Assembly (NCBI RefSeq): GCF_001482405.1 | Contig: NZ_LPXO01000023.1 | Coordinates: 1 to 43,291 of the forward strand | Source: Pseudoponticoccus marisrubri | GTDB lineage: Bacteria > Pseudomonadota > Alphaproteobacteria > Rhodobacterales > Rhodobacteraceae | DNA length: 43,291 bases | Direction of reading: 5' to 3' | Part shown: positions 1 to 7,161 of the stretch, piece after piece | Numbering within the stretch: position 1 is the first letter of the stretch | How the letters are laid out: each line of letters opens with the position of its first letter | Position numbers and translations under genes: made by a program | Notes under the pieces: model-generated | Seen by the model: only the letters and a program-made list of their open reading frames with translations | What the model was told of the DNA's origin: nothing | Databases searched by the model: none

Positions 1-162
1 CGCGACGGCGGTACCGGCGGCGGTGATCAGCGAGTTGGAGTTGGTCTCGATGGTGGTGTAGGCGGCGATGGCCAGGCCGACGACGGCGGCGGTCAGGACC
101 ACCCAGTCAACCGTGACTGCGCCGTTTTCGTCCTTGCGGAAATTCTGGATGAACTTGATCAT
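1..162 (-). CDS. Flp-like type IVb pilin, copy 1 (C-terminus beyond the window edge)
   Basis: Only the first 54 codons are visible. The protein is identical to copy 2 over this stretch. It has a short basic leader ending in Asn-Gly, then a hydrophobic helix starting AVTVDWVVL, which is the layout of Flp/Fap (type IVb) prepilins cut by a prepilin peptidase after Gly14. Residue +5 of the mature form is Asp rather than the usual Glu. A GGAGAG ribosome site lies 7 bases before the ATG at 162. The function as a pilus or pseudopilus subunit is inferred from these features; no secretion or tad genes are visible here. The 3' end and any terminator lie outside the window. Confidence 0.7.
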   Translation of the reverse strand, partial: MIKFIQNFRKDENGAVTVDWVVLTAAVVGLAIAAYTTIETNSNSLITAAGTAVA

Positions 163-214
163 GGTGTCTCTCTCCGGTGTGGCCACATCGGGCCTTGCGT
201 CTGTTGAATAGGGG

Positions 215-240
215 CCCGAGCCGAAGCACACCGGCTCGGG
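215..240 (-). terminator. Stem-loop between the two pilin genes
   Basis: A perfect 9-bp stem (CCCGAGCCG at 215-223, CGGCTCGGG at 232-240) has an 8-base loop. It lies 25 bases after the stop codon of pilin copy 2 and before copy 1. No U-run follows on the minus strand, so it may weaken read-through or stabilise the upstream message rather than fully terminate. Confidence 0.5.
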
Positions 241-264
241 AAGTGTCATGCTGGCGAGAAAGAC

Positions 265-462
265 TTAGCTTCCGCCGCCGCCAGTGAAGTCGTCCTGATC
301 CGCGACGGCGGTACCGGCGGCGGTGATCAGCGAGTTGGAGTTGGTCTCGATGGTGGTGTAGGCGGCGATGGCCAGGCCGACGACGGCGGCGGTCAGGACA
401 ACCCAGTCAACCGTGACTGCGCCGTTTTCGTCCTTGCGGAAATTCTGGATGAACTTGATCAT
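265..462 (-). CDS. Flp-like type IVb pilin, copy 2
   Basis: A 65-residue protein. Residues 1-14 form a short leader with Lys3, Arg9 and Lys10, ending in Gly14. The predicted prepilin peptidase cut is Gly14/Ala15. Residues 16-36 are a hydrophobic helix (TVDWVVLTAAVVGLAIAAY) and the C-terminus is acidic then Gly-rich (DQDDFTGGGGS). Asp replaces the usual Glu at mature position +5, which is Asp19. The start at 462 is chosen because GGAGAG lies 7 bases upstream; a longer reading frame to 654 has no leader features. It probably polymerises on the cell surface, as Flp pilins do, but pilus assembly genes are not in view. Copy 1 follows in tandem, and the two could be co-transcribed or differently expressed through the hairpin between them. 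Confidence 0.75.
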   Translation of the reverse strand: MIKFIQNFRKDENGAVTVDWVVLTAAVVGLAIAAYTTIETNSNSLITAAGTAVADQDDFTGGGGS

Positions 463-818
463 GGTGTCTCTCTCCGTAGGTCTGTCTAGCTCATGTTCAC
501 CGCTTTGGTCGTGTCCGGGGCCTCTCTCACCTGCCCTGTCCCTCTGCGGTATGGCCCTATAAAGCCCTCGGTTTGGGGCGAGAGTGTGACCCGAATGGAT
601 TGATTTTGGAGAATCTGTCGAGAGCGGACGCTCACGCGTTAACCGGTTGTTCAAGAACGAAAATCAATTCGCAAACAGGTCGAAAAGAATAGCTGCCTAT
701 TCTTTTGCATAGGTCAGGAAGGCACAGCCGTTCATTCTTTTGCAACGATCATGGCCAAGACTCCGGCTTTGTGCCATCATTCGAAAAAAGACCCAGAGGC
801 AGAGAAAAGAGCAGCACC
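463..818. promoter_or_regulatory. Divergent upstream region with an inverted repeat and a direct repeat
   Basis: No gene is supported in these 356 bases between the pilins (minus) and the lytic transglycosylase (plus). It holds a perfect 10-bp inverted repeat with a 4-base loop (AAAAGAATAG 683-692, CTATTCTTTT 697-706). It also holds an exact 11-base direct repeat, ATTCTTTTGCA, at 699-709 and 734-744, 35 bases apart. The inverted repeat could be an operator or a terminator for an unseen transcript. The 35-base spacing is close to three helical turns, which would suit cooperative regulator binding; this is inference. Confidence 0.45.
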
Positions 819-1664
819 ATGGGGTTCCGGTTGATTTGCGCGGCGCTCTGCGCCGTGGCGCTGGCCTGTCCGGGCACGGTCGGCGCACAGAACGCGTTCG
901 GGGATTTCTCGGCCAAGCGGGTCAAGCCGCCCGCGCCGGGGGCCAAGCGGCGTATCACGGTGCAGATCGCGCCGCGCGCCAATCCGGCGGTGCCGCCGCC
1001 CGCGACCAGCCCCGCGCCGAAGGTGCAGCCGGTGATCGCGCCGGCCCCGTCGCGCCCGGCCGGCACGGCCAAGGGGCAATATGCCTGGTACTGGGATGCT
1101 GTCTCGCCTGAATTGTCGGCCTCGGGCCCCGGGCGCCTGCCCGTGGCGCTGGCAAGCCTTGGCAAGGGGCCGGGCGGCAGCGCCGTCGCCGCCCCGCGCC
1201 TGCAACACCTGCAGGAAATCGCCGCCGCGCATGGCCGCGACATCCTACGCGCCACGGTGGGCACGCGCGTCTCGCCGGCGCTGGCACTGGCCGTGATCTC
1301 GGTGGAATCGGGCGGGCAAGACACGGCGGTCAGCGGCGCCGGGGCGCAGGGGCTGATGCAGCTGATGCCGGCCACGGCCACGCGCTTCGGCGTGGAGGAT
1401 GCCTTTGACACGGCGCAGAACATCCAGGGCGGCGTGGCCTTCCTGGATTTCCTGATGGAGAAATTCGCCGGCGATCCGATCCTCGTCCTGGCGGGCTACA
1501 ATGCGGGCGAGAATTCGATCCCGCGCAACAACGGCGTGCCGCCCTATGCCGAGACACGGGATTACGTGCCCAAGGTCCTGGCCGCCTTCCAGGTGGCGCG
1601 GGGCCTGTGCCTGACCCCGCCCGAGCTTGTCTCCGACGGCTGCGTCTTCCGGGTGTCCCGCTAG
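819..1664 (+). CDS. Exported lytic transglycosylase (SLT domain)
   Basis: 281 residues. Residues 1-23 are a signal peptide (MGFRLICAALCAVALACPG, cut near GAQ). A Pro/Ala-rich linker follows at about 35-85. The C-terminal half (about 135-255) is a Slt/LysM-type transglycosylase domain: the ISVESGG motif supplies catalytic Glu163, followed by GAQGLMQLMPATA and the late LAGYNAGENSI motif. It should cleave peptidoglycan glycan strands in the periplasm, giving 1,6-anhydro-muropeptides. The ATG at 819 is preferred over the upstream ATG at 705 because it gives a signal peptide and lies after AGAGAAAAGAG. The gene stands alone and ends at the double palindrome. Which cell process it serves is not clear from its neighbours. 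Confidence 0.85.
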   Translation: MGFRLICAALCAVALACPGTVGAQNAFGDFSAKRVKPPAPGAKRRITVQIAPRANPAVPPPATSPAPKVQPVIAPAPSRPAGTAKGQYAWYWDAVSPELSASGPGRLPVALASLGKGPGGSAVAAPRLQHLQEIAAAHGRDILRATVGTRVSPALALAVISVESGGQDTAVSGAGAQGLMQLMPATATRFGVEDAFDTAQNIQGGVAFLDFLMEKFAGDPILVLAGYNAGENSIPRNNGVPPYAETRDYVPKVLAAFQVARGLCLTPPELVSDGCVFRVSR

Positions 1665-1676
1665 CGGCCGGGCGCC

Positions 1677-1720
1677 GAAGGCCTTTGCAAAGGCCTTCCA
1701 AGCGCGTTGCAACGCGCTTG
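1677..1720. terminator. Two adjacent 22-bp perfect palindromes (bidirectional terminator)
   Basis: GAAGGCCTTTGCAAAGGCCT plus TC is palindromic over 1677-1698. The next 22 bases, 1699-1720, are also a perfect palindrome with core AAGCGCGTTGCAACGCGCTT. They sit between the stop codons of two convergent genes, 12 bases after one and 10 bases from the other. Either strand can fold, so a shared terminator is likely. Confidence 0.7.
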
Positions 1721-1730
1721 CGCCCCGGAC

Positions 1731-3149
1731 CTACCCGGTCGCGAGCACGGCACCGGGGTTCATGATGCCACGCGGGTCGAGCGCCGCCTTGATCGCCCGC
1801 ATTGCCGCCAGCTTGGCCGGATCGCCGTAGCGTTCCAGGTCCTCGACCTTCAGCCGCCCGACCCCGTGCTCGGCACTGACCGAGCCGCCGAGCGCGTGCA
1901 CGATGTCATGCACGCAGCGCTTGATCGCATCGCGCGTGTCGGCGTGATCGGCGCGGCTCTCCCCGGGGATGGGGAAGACGTTGTAATGCAGGTTGCCGTC
2001 GCCAAGGTGGCCGAAGCAGTTGATCCGCCAACGCCCCATTTCGGCCAGCGCCGCATCGGCACGGGTGATGAACTCGGACACCGCGCCCAGCGGGACCGAG
2101 ATGTCGTGGCTCGACACGGCGCCGATCCCGCGATTGGCGATCGGCAGGTGCTCGCGCAGCGACCAGAAATCCTGTGCCTGCGCCTGCGACTGCGCGATCA
2201 GCCCGTCCGAGACCAGCCCCGCCGCATGCGCGGTGGCAAAGAGCGTCTCGAGCGCGGCCTGCGGATCGGCCCCGTGACCGAGCCCCAGCTCGATCAGGAC
2301 CGACCATTCCGGCGGCGCGTCCCAGGGCTGGCGCAGCTCGGGCAGCACCTCGGCGAGGAAGTCGAACCCGGTGCGATGCATCAACTCGAAGGCCGAGACC
2401 GTGTCGCCCAGCTGGGCGCGCGCCTCGGCCAGCAGCGCCAGCGCGGCGTCCGGCCCGGCCACCTGCAGCAGCGCCGTTCCCGTGGTCGCCGGGCGGGGAT
2501 GCAGGGCCAGCGACGCGGCGGTGATCACGCCCAGCGTGCCCTCGGCCCCGATCATCAGGTGGCGCAGGTCATAGCCGGTATTGTCCTTGCGCAGCCGTTT
2601 CAGCCCGTGCCAGACCTGCCCGTCGGGCAGCACGACCTCGAGCCCCAGCACCAGCGCGCGCGCATTCCCGTAGCGCAGCGTGTTCACCCCGCCGGCATTG
2701 GTGGCCAGCAGCCCGCCGATCCGGGCCGAGCCCTCGGAGGCCAGCGACAGCGGAAACAGCCGGTCGACCTCGGCCGCGGCCTGCTGTACGTCGGCAAGGA
2801 TCGCGCCGGCCTCGACGATCGCGGCATTCTCCATCGGGTGCATCTCGCGGATCGCGGTCATGCGCTCCAGCGACAGCAGCAGGGGCCGCGCCGGGGCCGG
2901 GGCGATCTGGCCGCCGACCAGCCCGGTGCCGCCGCCAAAGGGCACCAGCCCGACGCGAGCTTTAGCGCAGGCGTGCACGATCCGGGCGACCTCCTCGGTG
3001 CTGCGGGGCAGGGCGACCCAGGTCTCGGCCCCGGTCCAGCGGCCGCGCGGTTCTTCCAGGTAGCGCGGCTCGGCCGGGCGCAGCGTGTCGGCGGGCAGGC
3101 CCGCGGCAAGCGTCTCGACAAAGGCGGCATCGGCAGGGGTCAGCGACAT
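1731..3149 (-). CDS. FAD-linked D-2-hydroxyacid dehydrogenase (GlcD / D-2-hydroxyglutarate dehydrogenase type)
   Basis: 472 residues, normal for the family. The N-terminal half is a PCMH/FAD_binding_4 domain: PFGGGTGLVGG near residue 71 and GSARIGGLLATNAGG near 150 contact the FAD. The C-terminal half is FAD-oxidase_C, with the metal-site motif HLGDGNLHYN and the late SAEHGVGRLK motif. Such enzymes oxidise D-lactate, glycolate or D-2-hydroxyglutarate and pass electrons to quinone, an electron-transfer flavoprotein or a cytochrome. The substrate cannot be told from the sequence. GGAAGAG lies about 8 bases before the ATG. It stands alone. The plus-strand reading frame that covers it is a codon-bias shadow. 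Confidence 0.82.
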   Translation of the reverse strand: MSLTPADAAFVETLAAGLPADTLRPAEPRYLEEPRGRWTGAETWVALPRSTEEVARIVHACAKARVGLVPFGGGTGLVGGQIAPAPARPLLLSLERMTAIREMHPMENAAIVEAGAILADVQQAAAEVDRLFPLSLASEGSARIGGLLATNAGGVNTLRYGNARALVLGLEVVLPDGQVWHGLKRLRKDNTGYDLRHLMIGAEGTLGVITAASLALHPRPATTGTALLQVAGPDAALALLAEARAQLGDTVSAFELMHRTGFDFLAEVLPELRQPWDAPPEWSVLIELGLGHGADPQAALETLFATAHAAGLVSDGLIAQSQAQAQDFWSLREHLPIANRGIGAVSSHDISVPLGAVSEFITRADAALAEMGRWRINCFGHLGDGNLHYNVFPIPGESRADHADTRDAIKRCVHDIVHALGGSVSAEHGVGRLKVEDLERYGDPAKLAAMRAIKAALDPRGIMNPGAVLATG

Positions 3150-3249
3150 GGGGCGGCTCTTCCGGGTCAGGTCTGCGCGTCTCTTGCCATGCGGGCGCGC
3201 GCGGGGCCAGCCCCGCCGCCCCGGATGGCGCTGGCGATCCGGGGGCGGG

Positions 3250-4086
3250 TCACTCGGCGTCGGTCAGCCATTCGGGCTGCAGCACGATCACCGTGGGCCG
3301 CGGGGGCAGGTCGCGCAGCGAGACGACCAGGTCCGGCCCATTGCGGCGCTCCACCGCGAAGCTTTCCCCGATATCGGCAAGGAAGCGCTCCAGCGCGAAG
3401 CCCGAGAACCAGTGCATCGGGATCACGATCGAGCTTTTCAGCCGTTCCACCACGCGCAGCATCGTGTCGAAGGGCAGGGTATAGCCGCCATCCACCGGCA
3501 CCATCAGCACGTCGATCCGCCCCAGCGCGGCATATTGCGCATCGGTCGGTTCGTGATGCAGGTGGCCCAGATGGCCGATGCAGAGCCCCTCGACCTCGAA
3601 GACGAAGATCGAATTGCCCTTGTCCTCGCGCCCGCCAAAGGCGCTTCGGATATCGGTCGAGACATTGCGCACCAGCATCTCGCCCAGGTCCAGATGGTGG
3701 TCGATGCCGGCGCCGAACTCCTCGCCCCAGCCGCGCAGCACATGCGGAATGGCCGGGTCGATCGCATCCGTCCAATGCGTGTCATGGGCGTGGTTCATGG
3801 TGACAATGTCGGGGATCAGGCTGGTATTGCCGATATAGCCGTTGAAATCGGTCACCGCCTCCAGCCCGCCGCGCGTCTGGATCAGAAAGGCGGCATGGGC
3901 AATGTAGTGAATGCGCACGCTGAAATCCGGGATCGGCGCCTGCCACGAGGCCTTGTGCACGTAGCTGACGCCCGGCGCGGCATCGGCGATGGCGATGCAA
4001 TGGCTGGGGCGTCGCTGCTCCTGCGCGGCCAGCGGCAGGGCGGCGACAAGGCTCAGGGCGAGGGGGGCGAACAGGCGGAACATCAT
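3250..4086 (-). CDS. Exported metallo-beta-lactamase-fold hydrolase
   Basis: 278 residues with a signal peptide at 1-21 (MMFRLFAPLALSLVAALPLA, then AQ). The rest has the pattern of the UlaG-like metal-dependent hydrolases: HAAFLIQT near residue 63, a DFNGYIG strand, NHAHDTHW (the H-x-H-x-D/H metal motif), LGHLHHEP, DVLMVPVDGGYTL and IPMHWF. Metal-binding His and Asp residues are all present. The signal peptide places it in the periplasm, which is unusual for UlaG-type enzymes but seen in Rhodobacterales. The substrate is unknown. Two adjacent ATG codons could start it; the first is used. The about 100 bases between it and the FAD dehydrogenase hold no gene. Confidence 0.75.
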   Translation of the reverse strand: MMFRLFAPLALSLVAALPLAAQEQRRPSHCIAIADAAPGVSYVHKASWQAPIPDFSVRIHYIAHAAFLIQTRGGLEAVTDFNGYIGNTSLIPDIVTMNHAHDTHWTDAIDPAIPHVLRGWGEEFGAGIDHHLDLGEMLVRNVSTDIRSAFGGREDKGNSIFVFEVEGLCIGHLGHLHHEPTDAQYAALGRIDVLMVPVDGGYTLPFDTMLRVVERLKSSIVIPMHWFSGFALERFLADIGESFAVERRNGPDLVVSLRDLPPRPTVIVLQPEWLTDAE

Positions 4087-4177
4087 GCGGGCGGACCTCT
4101 CTTCAACGCGCCTGAACGGTAGCCCGATTCGCCGCGCCGCCCATCATGATGGCCGCCTCACAACTGCGTGTGAGGTC

Positions 4178-4873
4178 TCAGGCGTGCTTGGGATAGGCAG
4201 CGAAGGGGCTGAGCCCCAGCCAGTCCTGCATGCCGCGCGCCACGTCTTCGGCGCCGATCAGGCTCAGCCGGTCCTCGGACCGGGCCCGGGGCACGGTGTC
4301 GAGCCCCATCCAGATCGCCGTCATGGTGCGCAGGTCGCAGCGCACGTAGAGATCGACATCGAAACCCGGATCGACCGAGCAGAGGTCGGCCACCCGGTCG
4401 GGCAGGTGCAGGACCCACCACTCCGCGCGGCCGTCGGGCTGGTCGCTGTAGATGAACTGCACGGTGGCGCGTCGCGCCGGCAGACGCTCGGTGCGCAGGT
4501 TGCGCCGCATGTCCCACATCAGCAGCCCGGCATCGGTGTTCTCCAGCGTCGGTGCCGTCTCGACCCAGCGCTGCCCCCAGATCCCGATGGCCATGATGAC
4601 CGCGCCCAGGTCCTGCCCGGCGGGGGTGAGCACATAGTCGAACTGGTCTGGATTGCGCCGCACCAGCCGCCGCTCGACGATGCCACGTCCTTCCAGCTCG
4701 CGCAGGCGCTTGGAGAGCAGCGCGGGCGACATGCGCGGCACGCCGCGGCGCAGGTCGTTGAACCGCGTGGACCCGGCCCAGAGCTCGCGCAGCAGCACGA
4801 TGGTCCAGCGCGCCCCGAGGATCTCGGAGGCCATGGCGACCGGACAGAACTGGTGATAGCTGAGCTCGGTCAC
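4178..4873 (-). CDS. HxlR-family transcriptional regulator with a C-terminal extension
   Basis: 231 residues. The N-terminal HxlR winged helix is clear: a cysteine in HQFCPVAMA (the family's usual position), GARWTIVLLRELW, RFNDLRRGVPRMSPALLSKR (the recognition helix) and the wing FDYVLTPAGQDL. The C-terminal 110 residues resemble the SCP2-like extension found on some HxlR proteins and may bind a small lipid-like ligand (inference). A GTG start at 4873 is preferred because GGAGGA lies 8 bases upstream; the in-frame ATG at 4921 has no ribosome site. It is divergent from the DUF4242 gene, so it may control that gene and itself through the palindrome at 4927-4940. Confidence 0.8.
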   Translation of the reverse strand: MTELSYHQFCPVAMASEILGARWTIVLLRELWAGSTRFNDLRRGVPRMSPALLSKRLRELEGRGIVERRLVRRNPDQFDYVLTPAGQDLGAVIMAIGIWGQRWVETAPTLENTDAGLLMWDMRRNLRTERLPARRATVQFIYSDQPDGRAEWWVLHLPDRVADLCSVDPGFDVDLYVRCDLRTMTAIWMGLDTVPRARSEDRLSLIGAEDVARGMQDWLGLSPFAAYPKHA

Positions 4874-4926
4874 GGCGGTGTCCTCCGGGGGATCTGCCCA
4901 GCCTAGCCCCGACGCCCCCATCGCGC

Positions 4927-4940
4927 CAGTTCATTAACTG
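4927..4940. promoter_or_regulatory. Candidate HxlR operator in the divergent promoter region
   Basis: CAGTT-CATT-AACTG is a perfect 5-bp inverted repeat in the gap between the HxlR gene and the DUF4242 gene. A possible -10 for the plus-strand gene (TATACT, 4952-4957) lies just downstream, with TTCATT (4930-4935) as a weak -35 overlapping the repeat. A regulator bound here could block that promoter. This is inference from position and symmetry only. Confidence 0.35.
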
Positions 4941-5023
4941 TACCGCGTCGCTATACTCCGTGCACTGGCCCGGCTGCCCGTGCGGATGGCAGGATCGACA
5001 GACCCAGCGGAGGAGACGGCACA

Positions 5024-5299
5024 ATGAAGAAATACGTGATCGAACGCGACCTGCCCGGCGTGGGCAAAATGTCCGGAGACGAGCTTTGCGGTGCGGCGCA
5101 GACCTCGAACGATGCGCTGGCGCAGCTGGCGCCGCGCGTCCAATGGCAGCATTCCTACGTGGCCGGCGACAAGACCTTCTGCATCTACCTGGCCGAGGAC
5201 GAGGGCGCCGTGCGCGAGCATGCGGAGCTGAGCGGCTTCCCGGCCACCACCATCACCGAGATCCGGGCGGTGATCGACCCCACCACGGGCGCGGGCTGA
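5024..5299 (+). CDS. DUF4242 small protein (putative nickel/metal-binding, SCO4226-like)
   Basis: 91 residues, the usual size. It begins KKYVIERDLPGVGKMSGDEL, keeps the central WQHSYVAGDKTFCIYLAEDE and ends with FPATTITEIRAVIDPTTG, all typical of DUF4242. Members form small ferredoxin-like folds; one Streptomyces member is described as a nickel-binding protein. The function is otherwise unknown. GGAGGAGA lies upstream of the ATG. The gene is divergent from an HxlR regulator, which may respond to the same signal. Confidence 0.7.
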   Translation: MKKYVIERDLPGVGKMSGDELCGAAQTSNDALAQLAPRVQWQHSYVAGDKTFCIYLAEDEGAVREHAELSGFPATTITEIRAVIDPTTGAG

Positions 5300-5314
5300 G
5301 ACGGGGTGGGCGGG

Positions 5315-5899
5315 TCAGCCGACGCTGGTCCGCCCGCGCCGGTCGCTGCGCAGCGCGGCATAGAGCACATGCGTGCGCCAGCGCCCGTTGATCTGCAGAT
5401 AGCTTTGCGCCACGCCCTCGTACTTGAAGCCCGAGCGTTCCAGCAGCCCGCGCGAAGCGACGTTTTCCGGCAGGCAGGCGGCCTCGATCCGGCTCAGCCC
5501 CATCTTCTCGAAGGCCTGATGCACCATGGCGGCGATCGCCTCGGACATGTAGCCGTGCCGGGCATAGCGCTCGCCGATCCAGTAGCCCAGCGTGCCGGCC
5601 TGCGCCGGGCCGCGCCGGATATTGTCCAGCGTGATGGCGCCGACCAGCGCCTCGTCCTCGCGCCGGATCAGGAAGACCGGCAGCGCGGTGCCGGAATTGA
5701 TCGAGCGGGACGCCCAGTAGACCCGATTGGTAAAGGCCTTGCGCGACAGGTGATCCTGCGCCCAGGACGGCTCCCACGGGGTCAGGAAGTCGCGGCTTTC
5801 CTGCCGCAGGCGCGACCATGGCGTGAAATCCGCGTGCACGGGCGGGCGCAGCGTCAGCCGCTCGGTCTCGAGCTTCAGCTTGCGCCGGAAGGTCAGCAT
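5315..5899 (-). CDS. GNAT N-acetyltransferase (RimJ/RimL type)
   Basis: 194 residues. The start LETERLTLRPP, the insert FLTPWEPSW and the acetyl-CoA region (LGYWIGERYARHGYMSEAI, then RIEAACLPENVASRGLLERS) are typical of RimJ, which acetylates the N-terminus of ribosomal protein S5. Similar proteins also acetylate other amines. The ATG shares one base with the stop codon of the M16 peptidase (TGATG), so translation is coupled. It is the last gene of the minus-strand run from ctaC to here. Confidence 0.75.
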   Translation of the reverse strand: MLTFRRKLKLETERLTLRPPVHADFTPWSRLRQESRDFLTPWEPSWAQDHLSRKAFTNRVYWASRSINSGTALPVFLIRREDEALVGAITLDNIRRGPAQAGTLGYWIGERYARHGYMSEAIAAMVHQAFEKMGLSRIEAACLPENVASRGLLERSGFKYEGVAQSYLQINGRWRTHVLYAALRSDRRGRTSVG

Positions 5900-7161
5900 C
5901 AGGCGGCCCGGCGCTCCTGCAGCTGCGACAGGCGAGGGGCGTCCTCGATCGGGCCGTAGAGCGCCAGCGCCGCGGCGGCCTCGGTGGCCTGCGATTCGGC
6001 AAAGGCCAGCACGTCCTCGCGGGTGACCGCCTCGATCCGCTCGACCGTGCGCTCGATCGGCGGCACCTCGCCCCAGATCTGGACCATGCGCGCCATGCGC
6101 TCGGCACGGGCCGAGGGGCTTTCCAGCCCCATCAGCAGCCCGGCCTTCATCTGCGCGCGGGCGCGCTCGATCTCGGCATCGGACATGTCGCCGGCGGCGC
6201 GCTTCATCTCGTCCATGGTCAGCCCGACCAGAGCGCCCAGCTCGTCACCGCTGGTGCCGGCATAGATCGTGGTCATGCCGGTGTCGGAATAGGCGCCGTT
6301 CTGGGCGAAGATCGTGTAGCACAGGCCACGCTTCTCGCGGATTTCCTGGAACAGGCGCGAGGACATGCCGCCCCCCAGCGCGATCGAGTAGATCTGCGCC
6401 GTGTAGAAGGCGGGATCGCGGTAGCCCGGCGCCTCGAAGGCCAGCGCCATATGCGCCTGTTCGAGATCCTTGGCATGGCGCGCCTCGCCGCCCCGGAACC
6501 GCGCGGTATCGGCCGGCAGCGCGTCGCGGGGCACCATGTCGCCGAACAGCGCCTCGGCCTGCGCGACCAGCGTGTCGTGATCCACCGCGCCGGCGGCCGA
6601 CAGGATCAGCTGGTCGGGGCCGTAATGCTCCTCGACAAAGGCGGCCAGGTCGTCGCGGTCGAAATTCTGCACGCGCTGCGCCTCGCCCAGGATGGCGCGG
6701 CCCAGCGGCTGGTCGGGATAGGCCTGTTCCTGCAGCCAGTCGAAGATCACGTCATCGGGCGTGTCATGCGACTGGCCGATCTCCTGCAGGATGACGTGGC
6801 GCTCGACCTCGATCTCCTTGGGGTCGAAGACCGGGTTGCGGATGATGTCGGCGATCACGTCCGCCGCCAGCGCGGTGTCCGCCTCAAGCACGCGGGCGTA
6901 ATAGGCCGTCACCTCGCGCGAGGTATAGGCGTTGATATAGCCGCCCACGTCCTCGATTTCCTCGGCGATGCGCAGCGCGCTGCGCGTCTTGGTGCCCTTG
7001 AAGGCCATGTGTTCGAGGAAATGCGCCACCCCGTTCTGGTCCGGCCGTTCATGTCGTCCCCCGGCCGTGACCCACAGGCCCAGCGCGGCGGATTGCAGCC
7101 CCGGCATCCGTTCGGTGACGATGCGAAGGCCGTTGGACAGGGTGGCGAGTTGAACGGTCAC
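5899..7161 (-). CDS. M16 family zinc peptidase (processing-peptidase-like)
   Basis: 420 residues. The inverted zinc motif HFLEH is at residues 47-51 (His47, Glu50, His51). The downstream Glu and the Gly-rich ALGGGMSSRLFQEIREKRGL segment are intact. This matches bacterial relatives of the mitochondrial processing peptidase beta subunit (PqqL/YmxG type), about 420 residues long. The start is GTG at 7161, overlapping the thrC stop by four bases (GTGA). The physiological substrate is unknown. Gene order thrC-M16-GNAT is common in Rhodobacterales. Confidence 0.85.
   Translation of the reverse strand: MTVQLATLSNGLRIVTERMPGLQSAALGLWVTAGGRHERPDQNGVAHFLEHMAFKGTKTRSALRIAEEIEDVGGYINAYTSREVTAYYARVLEADTALAADVIADIIRNPVFDPKEIEVERHVILQEIGQSHDTPDDVIFDWLQEQAYPDQPLGRAILGEAQRVQNFDRDDLAAFVEEHYGPDQLILSAAGAVDHDTLVAQAEALFGDMVPRDALPADTARFRGGEARHAKDLEQAHMALAFEAPGYRDPAFYTAQIYSIALGGGMSSRLFQEIREKRGLCYTIFAQNGAYSDTGMTTIYAGTSGDELGALVGLTMDEMKRAAGDMSDAEIERARAQMKAGLLMGLESPSARAERMARMVQIWGEVPPIERTVERIEAVTREDVLAFAESQATEAAAALALYGPIEDAPRLSQLQERRAA

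Larger units (their letters stand above)
1..476. repeat. Tandem duplication with a 300-bp period (1-176 = 301-476)
   Basis: Bases 1-176 and 301-476 match at every position except 100 (c) versus 400 (a). On the minus strand that difference is GTG versus GTT, both valine, at codon 21 of the pilin. Identity runs through the coding part and 14 bases of leader, including the ribosome site, and stops sharply at 177/477. The left limit is cut by the window edge. A recent duplication or gene conversion is inferred. Confidence 0.9.

Noticed and set aside
1707-3803. A 698-codon plus-strand frame over the FAD dehydrogenase and metallo-hydrolase genes
   Set aside because: Arg/Gln/Pro-rich shadow of two well-recognised minus-strand genes; no start signal or domain.
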